Shown: positions 17,105-26,016 of the stretch, in pieces
Position numbering within the stretch: the stretch's first letter is position 1
How the letters are laid out: the number at the start of each line of letters is the position of its first letter
Origin: Azomonas agilis
Lineage (GTDB): Bacteria; Pseudomonadota; Gammaproteobacteria; Pseudomonadales; Pseudomonadaceae
Direction of reading: 5' to 3'
Assembly: GCF_007830255.1 (NCBI RefSeq)
Contig: NZ_VLKG01000003.1
Location: 62,001-126,000, forward strand
DNA length: 64,000 nt
Notes under the pieces: generated by a model
What the model saw: only the letters and a program-made list of their open reading frames with translations
What the model was told of the DNA's origin: nothing
Databases searched by the model: none
Program-made: the position numbers and the translations under genes

Positions 17105-18640
17105 ATGCCTGCTGCGCCTAAACCTCTGGTACTGCTTATCCTTGATGGCTTTGGTTACAGTGAAGATCCCTCTTCCAACGCGGTCTTAGCCGCCCACAAG
17201 CCCGTATTGGATGGACTCTACAGCCGCTACCCTCATGGCCTGATTTCAGGCAGCGGCATGGACGTAGGCTTGCCCGATGGCCAGATGGGCAACTCGGAAG
17301 TCGGCCACATGAACTTGGGGGCCGGTCGCGTGGTGTACCAAGACCTGACCCGCGTCACCAAAGCCATCCGCGATGGTGAGTTTTTTGATAACCCCGTACT
17401 GACCCAAACGGTGGATAAAGCCGTTAGCACAGGTAAAGCGGTGCATATCCTCGGTTTGCTGTCCGATGGTGGCGTACACAGCCACCAAGATCATTTAATG
17501 GCGATGGCCGAATTAGCCGTCCGTCGCGGGGCGAAACAGATTTACCTGCACGCCTTTTTGGATGGCCGCGATACGCCGCCCAAAAGCGCCCAACCCTTCA
17601 TTGAAGCGGTGGAGGCCAACTTCACCAAGCTGGGTAAAGGACGCATCGCCAGCCTGATCGGGCGCTACTACGCTATGGATCGCGATAACCGTTGGGAGCG
17701 CGTAGAAGCAGCCTACAACCTAATCGTAGAAGGCCAGTCCGCCCACCAAGCCGCTACCGCCCTAGAAGGCTTACACGCCGCCTACGCTCGTGACCAAAGC
17801 GATGAGTTTGTGGCGGCCACGAGTATAGGTGCTCCAGTACAGGTTGAAGACGGCGATGCCGTAGTCTTTATGAACTTCCGCGCCGACCGTGCCCGCGAAC
17901 TGACTCGCGCTTTTGTGGAGCCTGAATTCAGCGGCTTCACTCGCAGCCGCGTACCTAAACTAGCGGGCTTTGTGATGCTGACTCAGTACGCAGCAGACAT
18001 CCCCGCGCCCTGCGCCTTTGGCCCCGAAAGCCTGACCAACGTATTGGGCGAATACCTAGCTAACCAAGGTAAAACCCAGTTACGCATCGCTGAGACGGAA
18101 AAATACGCCCATGTGACCTTCTTCTTCTCTGGGGGACAGGAAGAGCCCTTCGCGGGGGAAGAGCGCATTCTGATTCCCTCGCCCAAGGTAGCTACCTACG
18201 ACCTGCAACCGGAAATGAGCGCCGCTGAAGTCACCGACCGCATCGTGGAAGCCATTGAGCAACAGCGCTTCGACGTGATCATCGCCAACTACGCTAACGG
18301 CGATATGGTGGGCCACACCGGAGTATTCGAGGCAGCAGTTAAAGCCGTGGAATGCTTGGATAGCTGTTTAGGGCGCATCGTTACCGCGTTAGAAAAAGTC
18401 GGTGGCGAAGCTCTGATCACTGCCGATCATGGCAACGTGGAGCAAATGGCCGACGAAAGCACCGGCCAAGCCCACACCGCCCACACCTGTGAGCCGGTGC
18501 CTTTTATTTATGTGGGCTCCCGTCCGCTCAGCGTGCGCGAAGGGGGTGTGCTGGCTGATGTAGCCCCGACCTTGCTGCAACTCTTGGCGCTGCCCAAACC
18601 AGCGGAAATGACCGGCCAATCGCTGTTGCAGCCTGCTTAA
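17105..18640 (+). CDS. gpmI: 2,3-bisphosphoglycerate-independent phosphoglycerate mutase
   Basis: Interconverts 3- and 2-phosphoglycerate in glycolysis/gluconeogenesis with two Mn ions. The 511-residue protein has the metal-binding [12 protein letters not shown] (D14), the phosphoserine site [17 protein letters not shown] (S64), [24 protein letters not shown] and [11 protein letters not shown]. The ATG at 17105 follows AGGAAT and gives the expected N-terminus; the frame is open 69 nt further upstream without a better start. It is divergent from the rhodanese-grxC-secB group, as in many gammaproteobacteria, and ends at a good hairpin. Confidence 0.97.
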   Translation: MPAAPKPLVLLILDGFGYSEDPSSNAVLAAHKPVLDGLYSRYPHGLISGSGMDVGLPDGQMGNSEVGHMNLGAGRVVYQDLTRVTKAIRDGEFFDNPVLTQTVDKAVSTGKAVHILGLLSDGGVHSHQDHLMAMAELAVRRGAKQIYLHAFLDGRDTPPKSAQPFIEAVEANFTKLGKGRIASLIGRYYAMDRDNRWERVEAAYNLIVEGQSAHQAATALEGLHAAYARDQSDEFVAATSIGAPVQVEDGDAVVFMNFRADRARELTRAFVEPEFSGFTRSRVPKLAGFVMLTQYAADIPAPCAFGPESLTNVLGEYLANQGKTQLRIAETEKYAHVTFFFSGGQEEPFAGEERILIPSPKVATYDLQPEMSAAEVTDRIVEAIEQQRFDVIIANYANGDMVGHTGVFEAAVKAVECLDSCLGRIVTALEKVGGEALITADHGNVEQMADESTGQAHTAHTCEPVPFIYVGSRPLSVREGGVLADVAPTLLQLLALPKPAEMTGQSLLQPA

Positions 18641-18649
18641 TACCCTTTT

Positions 18650-18671
18650 GGGAAAGCCCCTGTGCTTTCCC
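18650..18671 (+). terminator. Terminator-like hairpin after gpmI
   Basis: GGGAAAGC pairs perfectly with GCTTTCCC around CCCTGT, 9 nt after the gpmI stop, and is followed by ACTCTTATT. Confidence 0.6.
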
Positions 18672-18696
18672 ACTCTTATTCAATGGAGGTTAGATC

Positions 18697-19065
18697 ATGG
18701 GACGATGCTTTATCAGCCTAGCCGCTTTATTTGGCGCAACCAGCGTTGCATTAGGGGCTTGGGGTTCCCACGGGTTAAAAAGTCGCTTTACCCCTGAGCT
18801 GCTGGAGGTATTTCGCACCGCTGTGCATTACCAACAGATTCATGCCTTAGCCTTATTAGGGGTCGGGATTTTAGCCCTGTATCGTCCCAGCTTATGGATC
18901 AATGCCTCAGGCGTACTCTTTACTCTGGGTATTTTAGGATTCTCCGGCACTCTGTATTTGCGTACTTTATGGGATCTTAATCTAGGTTTTGCCACTCCTT
19001 TGGGGGGCATGATCTTTATGTTGGCTTGGCTGATACTCGGTGTGACCGCATGGCGAATTCGCTGA
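18697..19065 (+). CDS. DUF423 family small membrane protein
   Basis: A 122-residue inner membrane protein with about four hydrophobic segments. The N-terminal FISLAALFGATSVALGAWGSHGLK and the following TAVHYQQIHALALLGVG are hallmarks of DUF423 (YgdD type); the second half has FSGTLYLRTL and PLGGMIFMLAWL. Function is unknown in the family. ATGGAGG upstream provides a ribosome site. It lies between terminators of gpmI and its own, so it looks monocistronic. Confidence 0.9.
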   Translation: MGRCFISLAALFGATSVALGAWGSHGLKSRFTPELLEVFRTAVHYQQIHALALLGVGILALYRPSLWINASGVLFTLGILGFSGTLYLRTLWDLNLGFATPLGGMIFMLAWLILGVTAWRIR

Positions 19066-19078
19066 TCAATAAATAAAG

Positions 19079-19113
19079 AAGCGGCCTACCCCAAAGCACC
19101 TCTGTAGCCGCTT
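19079..19113 (+). terminator. Hairpin after the DUF423 gene
   Basis: AAGCGGC pairs with GCCGCTT, extended by CTAC/GTAG with one unpaired base, 13 nt after the stop and followed by TATCC. It separates the DUF423 gene from thiS. No TPP riboswitch motif is present in the rest of the gap. Confidence 0.55.
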
Positions 19114-19167
19114 TATCCTGATCGGGGATAAACTACCCAACCTCTAACCTGAGTATGACTTATCAGT

Positions 19168-19368
19168 ATGCAGATCCAGTTGAATGGCGAACCCTACGCA
19201 CTGCCGGACGGCCAGACGCTGGCTGATTTGATCGAGCAGATGGCGTTAACCGGCCGCCGTATTGCGGTCGAGCTCAATCAGGACATCGTACCCCGCAGCC
19301 AACATGCCCGTACGCCACTCAAGGATGGTGACCGTGTTGAAGTGGTGCAAGCCATCGGCGGAGGTTAG
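19168..19368 (+). CDS. thiS: Sulfur carrier protein ThiS
   Basis: A 66-residue ubiquitin-fold carrier whose C-terminal GGG receives sulfur as a thiocarboxylate and donates it to ThiG in thiazole synthesis. The ending VEVVQAIGGG with the diglycine terminus is diagnostic, as is the N-terminal MQIQLNGEPYALPDGQTLADL. thiG follows 57 nt later. No thiF, thiI or thiH is in the window, and no riboswitch is seen upstream. Confidence 0.95.
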   Translation: MQIQLNGEPYALPDGQTLADLIEQMALTGRRIAVELNQDIVPRSQHARTPLKDGDRVEVVQAIGGG

Positions 19369-19425
19369 ACCTCCAAGGCTTTAGGCATCACCCTTTCGTC
19401 CACTGAACGCCTTTGAGGAATCCCC

Positions 19426-20220
19426 ATGACCACCGCTGTTACCGACAAGCCCTTTACCCTAGCTGGCCGTACCTACCAATCACGCCTTCTGGTAGGTACG
19501 GGGAAATACAAAGACCTCGACGAAACCCGCGACGCTATTGAAGCTTCCGGCGCTGAAATCGTCACCGTAGCCGTGCGCCGTACCAACATCGGCCAAAACC
19601 CCGGCGAACCCAACCTACTGGAAGTCATCAGCCCCGACCGCTACACCATTCTGCCCAATACCGCCGGCTGCTATACCGCCGAAGAAGCCGTGCGCACCTG
19701 CCGTCTGGCCCGCGAATTATTGGACGGCCATAAGCTGGTGAAGCTGGAAGTCTTAGCCGATCAAAAAACCCTGTTCCCCAACGTGATCGAAACCCTCAAA
19801 GCCGCTGAAGTGCTGGTTAAAGAAGGCTTTGATGTGATGGTGTACACCAGTGACGACCCCATCATCGCCCGCCAGTTAGCAGATATCGGCTGCATCGCCG
19901 TGATGCCCTTAGCCGGTCTGATTGGCACCGGATTAGGCATCTGTAACCCCTACAACCTGCGCATCATCTTGGAAGAAGCCAAGGTGCCAGTGCTGGTGGA
20001 TGCCGGTGTCGGTACCGCCTCAGATGCCACCATTGCCATGGAGCTAGGCTGCGAAGCCGTGCTGATGAACAGCGCCATCGCCCACGCCCAACATCCAGTG
20101 CTGATGGCTCAAGCCATGAAATACGCCATCGAAGCCGGACGCTTGGCCTACTTGGCCGGACGGATGCCGAAAAAACTCTACGCCAGCGCTTCCTCGCCTT
20201 TGGAAGGACTGATTCGCTGA
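19426..20220 (+). CDS. thiG: Thiazole synthase ThiG
   Basis: A TIM-barrel enzyme of 264 residues that condenses deoxyxylulose-5-phosphate, dehydroglycine and ThiS thiocarboxylate into the thiazole phosphate of thiamine. K106 in [11 protein letters not shown] is the Schiff-base lysine. Other family segments: [43 protein letters not shown] and [14 protein letters not shown]. It pairs with thiS upstream. In Pseudomonas-type genomes trmB follows directly; here 1.2 kb of other DNA intervenes. Confidence 0.97.
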   Translation: MTTAVTDKPFTLAGRTYQSRLLVGTGKYKDLDETRDAIEASGAEIVTVAVRRTNIGQNPGEPNLLEVISPDRYTILPNTAGCYTAEEAVRTCRLARELLDGHKLVKLEVLADQKTLFPNVIETLKAAEVLVKEGFDVMVYTSDDPIIARQLADIGCIAVMPLAGLIGTGLGICNPYNLRIILEEAKVPVLVDAGVGTASDATIAMELGCEAVLMNSAIAHAQHPVLMAQAMKYAIEAGRLAYLAGRMPKKLYASASSPLEGLIR

Positions 20221-20236
20221 TATCCCAATAACATCT

Positions 20237-20243
20237 GTTAAGC
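20237..20243 (+). other. GTTRRRY-like core heptamer between thiG and the PaiB-like gene
   Basis: GTTAAGC fits the integron recombination core GTTRRRY and sits 13 nt before the next start codon, a spacing seen in gene cassettes. A seven-base match is weak evidence on its own; it is listed because of the matching pair at 20919-20976. Confidence 0.15.
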
Positions 20244-20256
20244 GCCTTCAAAGATT

Positions 20257-20892
20257 ATGTATTGTCCTCCACACTTCCAAGAAAATAGTCTTGCGGCGCT
20301 TGTCAATTTGATCGAGGGGTTTCCCCTCGCAACCATTATTCACAACAGCGCGAATGGATTGACTGCTGATCACATTCCGCTTGTGTACGAAGCGGCGCAA
20401 AACTCAAAGGGTCGACTTCTCGGACATATCGCCAAGAACAATCCACTATGGCAAATAGCCCAAGACCAAGAGTTACTCGCTGTATTTCAAGGACCGTCCA
20501 CCTACATCTCACCCAACTTATATGCGACTAAGCTTGAGTCGGGCAGGGTTGTACCCACTTGGAACTATGCAGTAGTTCACGCCCATTGCTCACTCAAAGC
20601 TATCCATGACCCAACACAAGTGCTGCAAATAGTCACCCGTCTAACGGATCAATGCGAAGCTACACAAAGTCATCCATGGCGGGTTGCTGATGCACCACCT
20701 GAGTTCACCAATAAGTTGCTGGCTAATACTATGGGCATTGAGCTTACGATCAAGCGTTTGCAAGGCAAATGGAAGGTCAGTCAAAACCAGCCTCCTTCGA
20801 ATCAGCAGTCCGTCGCGCAAGGCTTACTTGAAGCCGGCTCTGAGGTACCCAATCAAATGGCGCAACTGATACGAGCTTATGGAACCGAGTGA
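20257..20892 (+). CDS. PaiB-like FMN-binding protein
   Basis: A 211-residue protein of the PaiB family (flavin-reductase-like split barrel; named for a Bacillus transcriptional regulator, though many members may be FMN-dependent enzymes or spermidine-related stress proteins). Visible signatures: MYCPPHFQENS at the N-terminus, HIPLVYEAA, GRLLGHIAKNNPLW, VFQGPSTYISPNLY, VVPTWNYAVVHAHC and MGIELTIKRLQGKWKVSQN near the C-terminus. There is no convincing ribosome site before the ATG. The gene sits in an insert that separates thiSG from trmB; upstream and downstream heptamers resemble cassette recombination cores. Confidence 0.85.
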   Translation: MYCPPHFQENSLAALVNLIEGFPLATIIHNSANGLTADHIPLVYEAAQNSKGRLLGHIAKNNPLWQIAQDQELLAVFQGPSTYISPNLYATKLESGRVVPTWNYAVVHAHCSLKAIHDPTQVLQIVTRLTDQCEATQSHPWRVADAPPEFTNKLLANTMGIELTIKRLQGKWKVSQNQPPSNQQSVAQGLLEAGSEVPNQMAQLIRAYGTE

Positions 20893-20918
20893 CTTTATAG
20901 CCGTGCCTTCGCGCCCTA

Positions 20919-20976
20919 ACCTAACAAAACACTCCAATGGATCCTCTCCGATGGCAATCGAACTTCGGCGTTAGAG
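20919..20976 (+). other. attC-like element after the PaiB-like gene (speculative)
   Basis: ACCTAAC (RYYYAAC type) at 20919-20925 and GTTAGAG at 20970-20976 bound 58 bp, the size of a short attC site. The outer five bases pair (CTAAC/GTTAG), but the inner arms do not, and the last base breaks the GTTRRRY rule. No integrase is in the window. Confidence 0.2.
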
Positions 20977-21021
20977 CATGAATATATGAACGCTAATGCT
21001 CATTGTGGAAAGGAAACTAGC

Positions 21022-21351
21022 ATGCCGGAAATATGGATGGTCATTGCTGGAGTCATCCTCCTCATGGTTGTGTGGAGCTGCCTTTCTTCGAAGCTCAAAG
21101 CTAAAAAACGCCACAAAGTTCGTGAAAAGTCGCTGCCGTTTATTGAGGACAATATTCACACGGGCATCCTGTACAATGCGCACCTCAGTGATGGTCGCTG
21201 CTTTAAGGGTGTTCAGTTTCTTGGATGTTCCACAACTGAAGACGGCCAATTCTCGCTCTCCGGCTGGGAGGGCATGCTGGTGCTCAAGGGATCGAATGAT
21301 AAGCGTGTCTTTCTCAAGCAGTCCGCAGTGCGCTATATCGAGGAAATCTAG
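21022..21351 (+). CDS. Orphan small protein with N-terminal membrane helix
   Basis: I do not recognise this 109-residue protein. The start at 21022 is chosen because AGGAAA lies just upstream; an in-frame ATG at 20986 has none. One membrane helix spans about residues 4-22 (WMVIAGVILLMVVWSCL), followed by a basic stretch (KLKAKKRHKVREK) and a soluble domain of mixed strands (GILYNAHLSDGRCFKGVQFLG, SLSGWEGMLVLK, VFLKQSAVRYIEEI), reminiscent of a small beta-barrel. It lies with the PaiB-like gene in the insert between thiG and trmB. Confidence 0.65.
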   Translation: MPEIWMVIAGVILLMVVWSCLSSKLKAKKRHKVREKSLPFIEDNIHTGILYNAHLSDGRCFKGVQFLGCSTTEDGQFSLSGWEGMLVLKGSNDKRVFLKQSAVRYIEEI

Positions 21352-21443
21352 GCGAGCGACCCCCTATCCTTTCCACTCCGTCCCCCTCTGTACTTAATAA
21401 AAGTGTAGGGGTGTCTTTTGACTAAGCCATTGACAAAACCACT

Positions 21444-22169
21444 ATGACCCAAACCCTAGACAACCTCCCAGTCTCTGAATCTTCAGAAGATCTGAAAAAA
21501 CGCCCTATCCGCAGCTTTGTGATTCGCGCTGGCCGTATGACCGAAGGCCAACAACGGGGGCTAGAACAGGGATGGCCACGTTTTGGGCTGGAGCTGGAAT
21601 CAGGCCCTCTCAACTTTGAGCAAACCTTTGGCCGCCAAGCGCCACGCACCTTTGAGATTGGCTTTGGCATGGGCCATTCCACCCTAGAAATGGCCGCTGC
21701 GGCACCGGACATCGACTTTATCGGTGTTGAAGTACATAAACCGGGCGTAGGAGCCTTACTCAACGGTGCCTTGACCCAAGGCTTAACCAACCTGCGCGTG
21801 TACAGTTGCGATGCCTTAGACGTACTGCGCCAATGCGTGGCCGATGCCAGTCTGGATCGCGTGCTGCTGTTCTTCCCCGATCCTTGGCACAAAAGTCGCC
21901 ACCACAAACGCCGTATCGTGCAACCGGCCTTTGCCGAGCTGGTGCGGCAGAAGTTAAAACCCGGCGGCGTGCTGCACATGGCCACCGATTGGGAACCCTA
22001 CGCCGAATACATGCTGGAAGTGATGAGCGTTGCCCCCGGCTACCGTAATCTGGCCGAAGATGGCCGCTATGTGCCGCGCCCCGAAGAACGCCCAGTGACT
22101 AAATTCGAGCGCAGGGGTGAGCGTTTGGGACACGGCGTATGGGATTTAAAATTTCAGCGCTGCGCGTAA
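21444..22169 (+). CDS. trmB: tRNA (guanine-N7-)-methyltransferase
   Basis: TrmB forms m7G46 in tRNA. The 241-residue protein has [17 protein letters not shown], the SAM-binding [51 protein letters not shown] (catalytic and tRNA-binding PDPW motif) and [12 protein letters not shown], then [17 protein letters not shown]. The ATG leaves a 92-nt leader after the orphan gene. It converges on pilU with 16 nt between stops. Confidence 0.97.
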   Translation: MTQTLDNLPVSESSEDLKKRPIRSFVIRAGRMTEGQQRGLEQGWPRFGLELESGPLNFEQTFGRQAPRTFEIGFGMGHSTLEMAAAAPDIDFIGVEVHKPGVGALLNGALTQGLTNLRVYSCDALDVLRQCVADASLDRVLLFFPDPWHKSRHHKRRIVQPAFAELVRQKLKPGGVLHMATDWEPYAEYMLEVMSVAPGYRNLAEDGRYVPRPEERPVTKFERRGERLGHGVWDLKFQRCA

Positions 22170-22185
22170 CTAAAGGCATACTCCC

Positions 22186-23343
22186 TCAACGATAACGGGT
22201 TGGGGGTGGATCATCGTCGTTTGCCAAACTCAGGTGCAGACTACCGGTCGTTTGCTTGAGTTGCTCGCCCTGAGTTTCCGAGCCCAACTTGATCATCAAA
22301 CGCAGGTCATTCGCCGAATCTGCATGCAATAAAGCATCTTCGTGGGTGATTTCTCCGGCGTTATAGAGTTGGTACAGTGCCTGATCAAAGGTCTGCATGC
22401 CCTGTTCGGTGGAGCGCTTCATCAAGGGCTTCAGCTCATGCACTGCGCCCTTGCGGATCAAATCGCTCACCAAGGGTGTATTGATCAGCACCTCAATGGC
22501 CGCGCGCCGCCCTTTACCATCCGGTGTAGGAATCAACTGTTGGGCGACAATGGCTTTCAGGTTCAGAGATAAATCCAGCCACACCTGATTGTGCCGATCC
22601 GACGGAAAAAAGTTGATAATCCGATCCAAGGCTTGGTTGGCGTTGTTGGCGTGCAAGGTGGCCAGACACAGATGGCCCGTTTCGGCAAAGGCCACCGCGT
22701 AATCCATGGTTTCACGGGTACGCACCTCACCGATCAAAATTACGTCTGGGGCTTGGCGTAGGGTATTTTTCAGCGCCACTTCAAAGGAGTCGGTATCCAT
22801 CCCTACTTCCCGCTGGGTCACGATGCAGCCTTGATGGCGGTGCAAAAACTCAATGGGGTCTTCAATGGTGATGATGTGGCCGCTGGAATTTTGGTTGCGA
22901 TAACCCAACATGGCCGCCAACGAGGTGGATTTACCCGTACCCGTCGCGCCCACAAACAGCACCAAGCCCCGTTTGGTCATGGCCAAGTCTTTGATAATCG
23001 CAGGGAGCTTGAGCTGATCCACACTCGGGATCTGGGTTTCGATGCGCCGCAGCACCATGCCCACTTGATTGCGCTGGTAAAAAGCACTGACCCGAAAACG
23101 CCCAATCCCCGAAGCACTGATGGCAAAGTTGCATTCGTGGTACTTGGCAAAGTCTTGGCGCTGTTGCTCGGTCATCACGCCCAACACCGTGCTGGTGGCC
23201 GCTTCGGGCGACAGCGCTGTGTCCTCCACCGCATGGATTTTGCCGTTGATCTTTAACGACGGCGGAATGCCGGTGGTGATAAACAAATCGGAGGCTTTTT
23301 GATCCACCATCCTCTGTAACAAGGCTTCAAAGTGCATGCGCAA
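22186..23343 (-). CDS. pilU: Type IV pilus retraction ATPase PilU
   Basis: A 385-residue PilT-like ATPase that supports PilT in pilus retraction. Walker A GATGTGKST is at about 132-140, the Asp box and Walker B at VILIGEVRTRETM, and the His box near CLATLHANNANQA. The C-terminal extension (GSETQGEQLKQTTGSLHLSL and DDDPPPTRYR) and the FAKYHECNFA segment are typical of PilU rather than PilT. A second ATG two codons in is an alternative start. It lies 26 nt downstream of pilT. Confidence 0.95.
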   Translation of the reverse strand: MRMHFEALLQRMVDQKASDLFITTGIPPSLKINGKIHAVEDTALSPEAATSTVLGVMTEQQRQDFAKYHECNFAISASGIGRFRVSAFYQRNQVGMVLRRIETQIPSVDQLKLPAIIKDLAMTKRGLVLFVGATGTGKSTSLAAMLGYRNQNSSGHIITIEDPIEFLHRHQGCIVTQREVGMDTDSFEVALKNTLRQAPDVILIGEVRTRETMDYAVAFAETGHLCLATLHANNANQALDRIINFFPSDRHNQVWLDLSLNLKAIVAQQLIPTPDGKGRRAAIEVLINTPLVSDLIRKGAVHELKPLMKRSTEQGMQTFDQALYQLYNAGEITHEDALLHADSANDLRLMIKLGSETQGEQLKQTTGSLHLSLANDDDPPPTRYR

Positions 23344-23369
23344 ACCTCCTTTCTAGCAGCCGTTAAGGC

Positions 23370-24404
23370 TTAAAAATTATCGGGAATTTTAGCCAGAGCC
23401 CGCGCCGAATCACGGGCAATCAGCCCCTTGGAGACTAAATTTTTCAACGACATATCCAGAGTCTGCATGCCCAAAGCACCGCCGGTCTGGATGGATGAAT
23501 ACATCTGCGCCACTTTATCTTCACGGATCAGGTTACGGATGGCCGGTGTACCAATCATGATTTCGTGGGCTGCGACCCGTCCACCGCCGATCTTTTTCAG
23601 CAAGGATTGAGAAACCACCGCCTGCAAGGACTCGGAAAGCATGGAGCGCACCATGGATTTTTCCTCGGCGGGGAATACATCCACGATCCGGTCGATGGAT
23701 TTAGCCGCTGAGGTGGTGTGCAGGGTTCCGAATACCAAGTGGCCGGTTTCGGCGGCAGTGAGGGCTAAGCGTATGGTTTCTAAATCACGCATCTCGCCCA
23801 CCAGAATTACGTCCGGGTCTTCACGCAGAGCGGAACGCAGCGCTTCGGCAAAGCCGAGGGTATCTCGGTGGACTTCCCGCTGGTTGATCAGGCTTTTCTT
23901 GGATTCATGCACAAATTCGATGGGGTCTTCAATGGTGAGAATGTGCTGATAGGTGTTGCTGTTCAAATAATCCAGCATGGCCGCCAAGGTGGTGGACTTA
24001 CCCGAGCCGGTGGGCCCAGTTACCAGCACCAAACCGCGTGGCGACTCGGTGACACGACGAAAGGTATCGCCCAGCCCCAAATCTTCCATAGTCAACACGC
24101 GAGAGGGAATGGTACGAAATACCGCGCCGGCGCCTCGGTTCTGGTTAAAGGCATTCACCCGAAAGCGCGCCAAACCCGGCACTTCAAAGGAAAAGTCGGT
24201 TTCCAGAAACTCTTCAAAATCACGCCGCTGCTTGTCGTTCATGATCTCGTAAATTTGGGCGTGCACCTCCTTGTGCTCCATAGGCGGCAGATTAATCCGG
24301 CGCACATCGCCATCCACGCGGATCATCGGCGGCATCCCCGCAGACAGATGCAAGTCGGAAGCGCCCTGAGCGGTACTGAAGGCCAACAGTTCGGTAATAT
24401 CCAT
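23370..24404 (-). CDS. pilT: Type IV pilus retraction ATPase PilT
   Basis: A 344-residue hexameric ATPase that depolymerises pili for twitching motility and DNA uptake. N-terminal MDITELLAFSTAQGASDLHL, Walker A GPTGSGKST (about 130-138), ILTIEDPIEFVH, the Walker B region VILVGEMRDLETI and the C-terminal AIRNLIREDKVAQMYS are all typical; AIRNLIRE is the conserved retraction motif. The ATG at 24404 follows GGGGAG; an in-frame TTG four codons upstream is rejected. Divergent from yggS, with a 66-nt promoter gap. comM elsewhere in the window also belongs to natural transformation. Confidence 0.97.
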   Translation of the reverse strand: MDITELLAFSTAQGASDLHLSAGMPPMIRVDGDVRRINLPPMEHKEVHAQIYEIMNDKQRRDFEEFLETDFSFEVPGLARFRVNAFNQNRGAGAVFRTIPSRVLTMEDLGLGDTFRRVTESPRGLVLVTGPTGSGKSTTLAAMLDYLNSNTYQHILTIEDPIEFVHESKKSLINQREVHRDTLGFAEALRSALREDPDVILVGEMRDLETIRLALTAAETGHLVFGTLHTTSAAKSIDRIVDVFPAEEKSMVRSMLSESLQAVVSQSLLKKIGGGRVAAHEIMIGTPAIRNLIREDKVAQMYSSIQTGGALGMQTLDMSLKNLVSKGLIARDSARALAKIPDNF

Positions 24405-24470
24405 AATACTCCCCAAGTACGATCAAGCAGGTAAAATGCCGCCCAACCCCTTGAGCGGCAGGCCCGGTAA

Positions 24471-25157
24471 ATGTCCACGATCGCAGAGAATATTGCAAAG
24501 GTTAGCGCACGCATCCAAAACGCCTGTATCGAGGCTGAGCGTACCCCTGAATCAGTGGGCTTGTTGGCGGTGAGCAAAACCCAACCCGCAGAAGCCATCC
24601 GCGAGGTCGTCGCCGCAGGCGTACGTGATTTTGGCGAAAACTATCTGCAAGAAGCTCTGAGCAAGCAGGCGGAGCTTAGGGATCTGCCGCTATGCTGGCA
24701 CTTTATCGGCCCCATTCAGTCCAATAAAACACGCGCTATTGCTGAGCACTTCGACTGGGTGCATTCGGTGGATCGGTTAAAAATTGCTCAGCGCTTGTCC
24801 GAGCAACGCCCCGAACATCTACCCCCGCTGAATCTGTGCCTGCAAGTGAATGTCAGCGCCGAGGACAGCAAATCCGGCTGCCCGCCGCAGGAAGTAGCCG
24901 CTTTAGCGCGTAGTATTGCCGCCTTGCCCCGAGTGCGCTTACGCGGCCTGATGGCCATTCCAGCCCCCACCGAGGACGTACAGGCACAGCGAGCGGCTTT
25001 TGCTCGGCTCAAGGCCTTGTTTAACCCCTTGGTGGATGAGCTGGCACTGGATACCCTGTCGATGGGTATGAGTCAGGACTTAGAGGCCGCCATTGCTGAA
25101 GGAGCGACTTGGGTGCGCATCGGAACGGCACTCTTTGGGGCTCGCCATTACGCCTAG
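24471..25157 (+). CDS. yggS: Pyridoxal phosphate homeostasis protein YggS
   Basis: A 228-residue PLP-binding protein (alanine-racemase-like barrel) that buffers PLP and affects amino acid metabolism. The PLP lysine K36 lies in LLAVSKTQPA; FGENYLQEAL, WHFIGPIQSNKTR, VDRLKIAQRL and LSMGMSQDLEAAIAEGATW, with the phosphate loop VRIGTALFG, complete the family pattern. It heads yggS-proC-yggT, divergent from pilT, the same arrangement as in Pseudomonas. Confidence 0.96.
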   Translation: MSTIAENIAKVSARIQNACIEAERTPESVGLLAVSKTQPAEAIREVVAAGVRDFGENYLQEALSKQAELRDLPLCWHFIGPIQSNKTRAIAEHFDWVHSVDRLKIAQRLSEQRPEHLPPLNLCLQVNVSAEDSKSGCPPQEVAALARSIAALPRVRLRGLMAIPAPTEDVQAQRAAFARLKALFNPLVDELALDTLSMGMSQDLEAAIAEGATWVRIGTALFGARHYA

Positions 25158-25187
25158 GCTCATTGAGCTATTTACTCAGGAATATGT

Positions 25188-26006
25188 ATGAAAAACCTAA
25201 AGATTGCCTTTGTAGGTGCAGGAAATATGGCCACCAGTTTGATTGGTGGCCTGCGGGCTCAGGGCATGGAGGCTAAATCCATTCGGGCCAGTGCGCCAGG
25301 GGCTGAGTCGCGCTCCCTATTAAACGCCGCCTACGGTGTGCAGGTGTTTACCGATAACCAAGAAGCGGTAGCGGGGGCCGATATCGTTGTCTTGGCCGTC
25401 AAACCTCAAATCATTAAATCCGTCTGTTTAGAGTTAGCTAACCAATTACCGCCTCAGGCTTTGGTGGTCTCCATTGCCGCTGGAATTACCTGCAACAGCT
25501 TGCAGAGTTGGTTAGGCGTGCGCCCTGTGGTGCGCTGTATGCCCAATACCCCGGCTTTACTGCGCCAAGGGGTCAGCGGTTTATTCGCCAGCTTTGAAGT
25601 AACCCCCCTACAGCGCCAGCAGGCCGAAAAACTCCTACTCGCAGTCGGCCAAGTGCTTTGGGTGGATAAAGAAGCCCAGATGGATGCCGTAACCGCAGTC
25701 TCTGGCAGCGGCCCGGCTTATTTCTTCCTGTTGATGGAAGCCATGATCCAAGCCGGTCAACAGTTGGGACTCAGCCCAGAAGCGGCCACCCATCTGACCT
25801 TACAAACGGCCTTGGGTGCAGCCTGTATGGCCTGCGACAGCGATGTAAACCCCGACGAACTGCGCCGCCGCGTCACCTCCCCCAATGGCACTACAGAAGC
25901 TGCCATTAAAATCCTACAAAATGGGGATTTTGAGGCCTTGGTCAGTCAAGCATTAACAGCAGCGGCCAAAAGATCCGCCGAATTAGCAACGCAACTGGGT
26001 CAATAA
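25188..26006 (+). CDS. proC: Pyrroline-5-carboxylate reductase
   Basis: Last step of proline synthesis, NAD(P)H-dependent. The 272-residue protein has the Rossmann motif IAFVGAGNMATSLIGGL, ADIVVLAVKPQ, VRCMPNTPALL, and the C-terminal substrate-binding segment SGSGPAYFFLLMEAM followed by RRRVTSPNGTTEAAI. AGGAAT precedes the ATG. It is 30 nt after yggS and 10 nt before yggT, in one operon. Confidence 0.97.
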   Translation: MKNLKIAFVGAGNMATSLIGGLRAQGMEAKSIRASAPGAESRSLLNAAYGVQVFTDNQEAVAGADIVVLAVKPQIIKSVCLELANQLPPQALVVSIAAGITCNSLQSWLGVRPVVRCMPNTPALLRQGVSGLFASFEVTPLQRQQAEKLLLAVGQVLWVDKEAQMDAVTAVSGSGPAYFFLLMEAMIQAGQQLGLSPEAATHLTLQTALGAACMACDSDVNPDELRRRVTSPNGTTEAAIKILQNGDFEALVSQALTAAAKRSAELATQLGQ

Positions 26007-26016
26007 CGAGGATAGT

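Noticed and set aside
19066-19167. TPP riboswitch before thiS
   Set aside because: The gap is about 100 nt and mostly a terminator; no thi-box sequence is seen.
20919-20976. Confident attC call for the element after the PaiB-like gene
   Set aside because: The inner arms do not base-pair, the last core base violates the rule and no integrase is present; retained only as a low-confidence observation.
868-24452. Shared 16-mer (AATGCCGCCCAACCCC) at about 867-882 and 24435-24450, each inside a small CCGC/GCGG hairpin
   Set aside because: One 16-base coincidence in 64 kb is close to chance expectation, and only two copies were seen.
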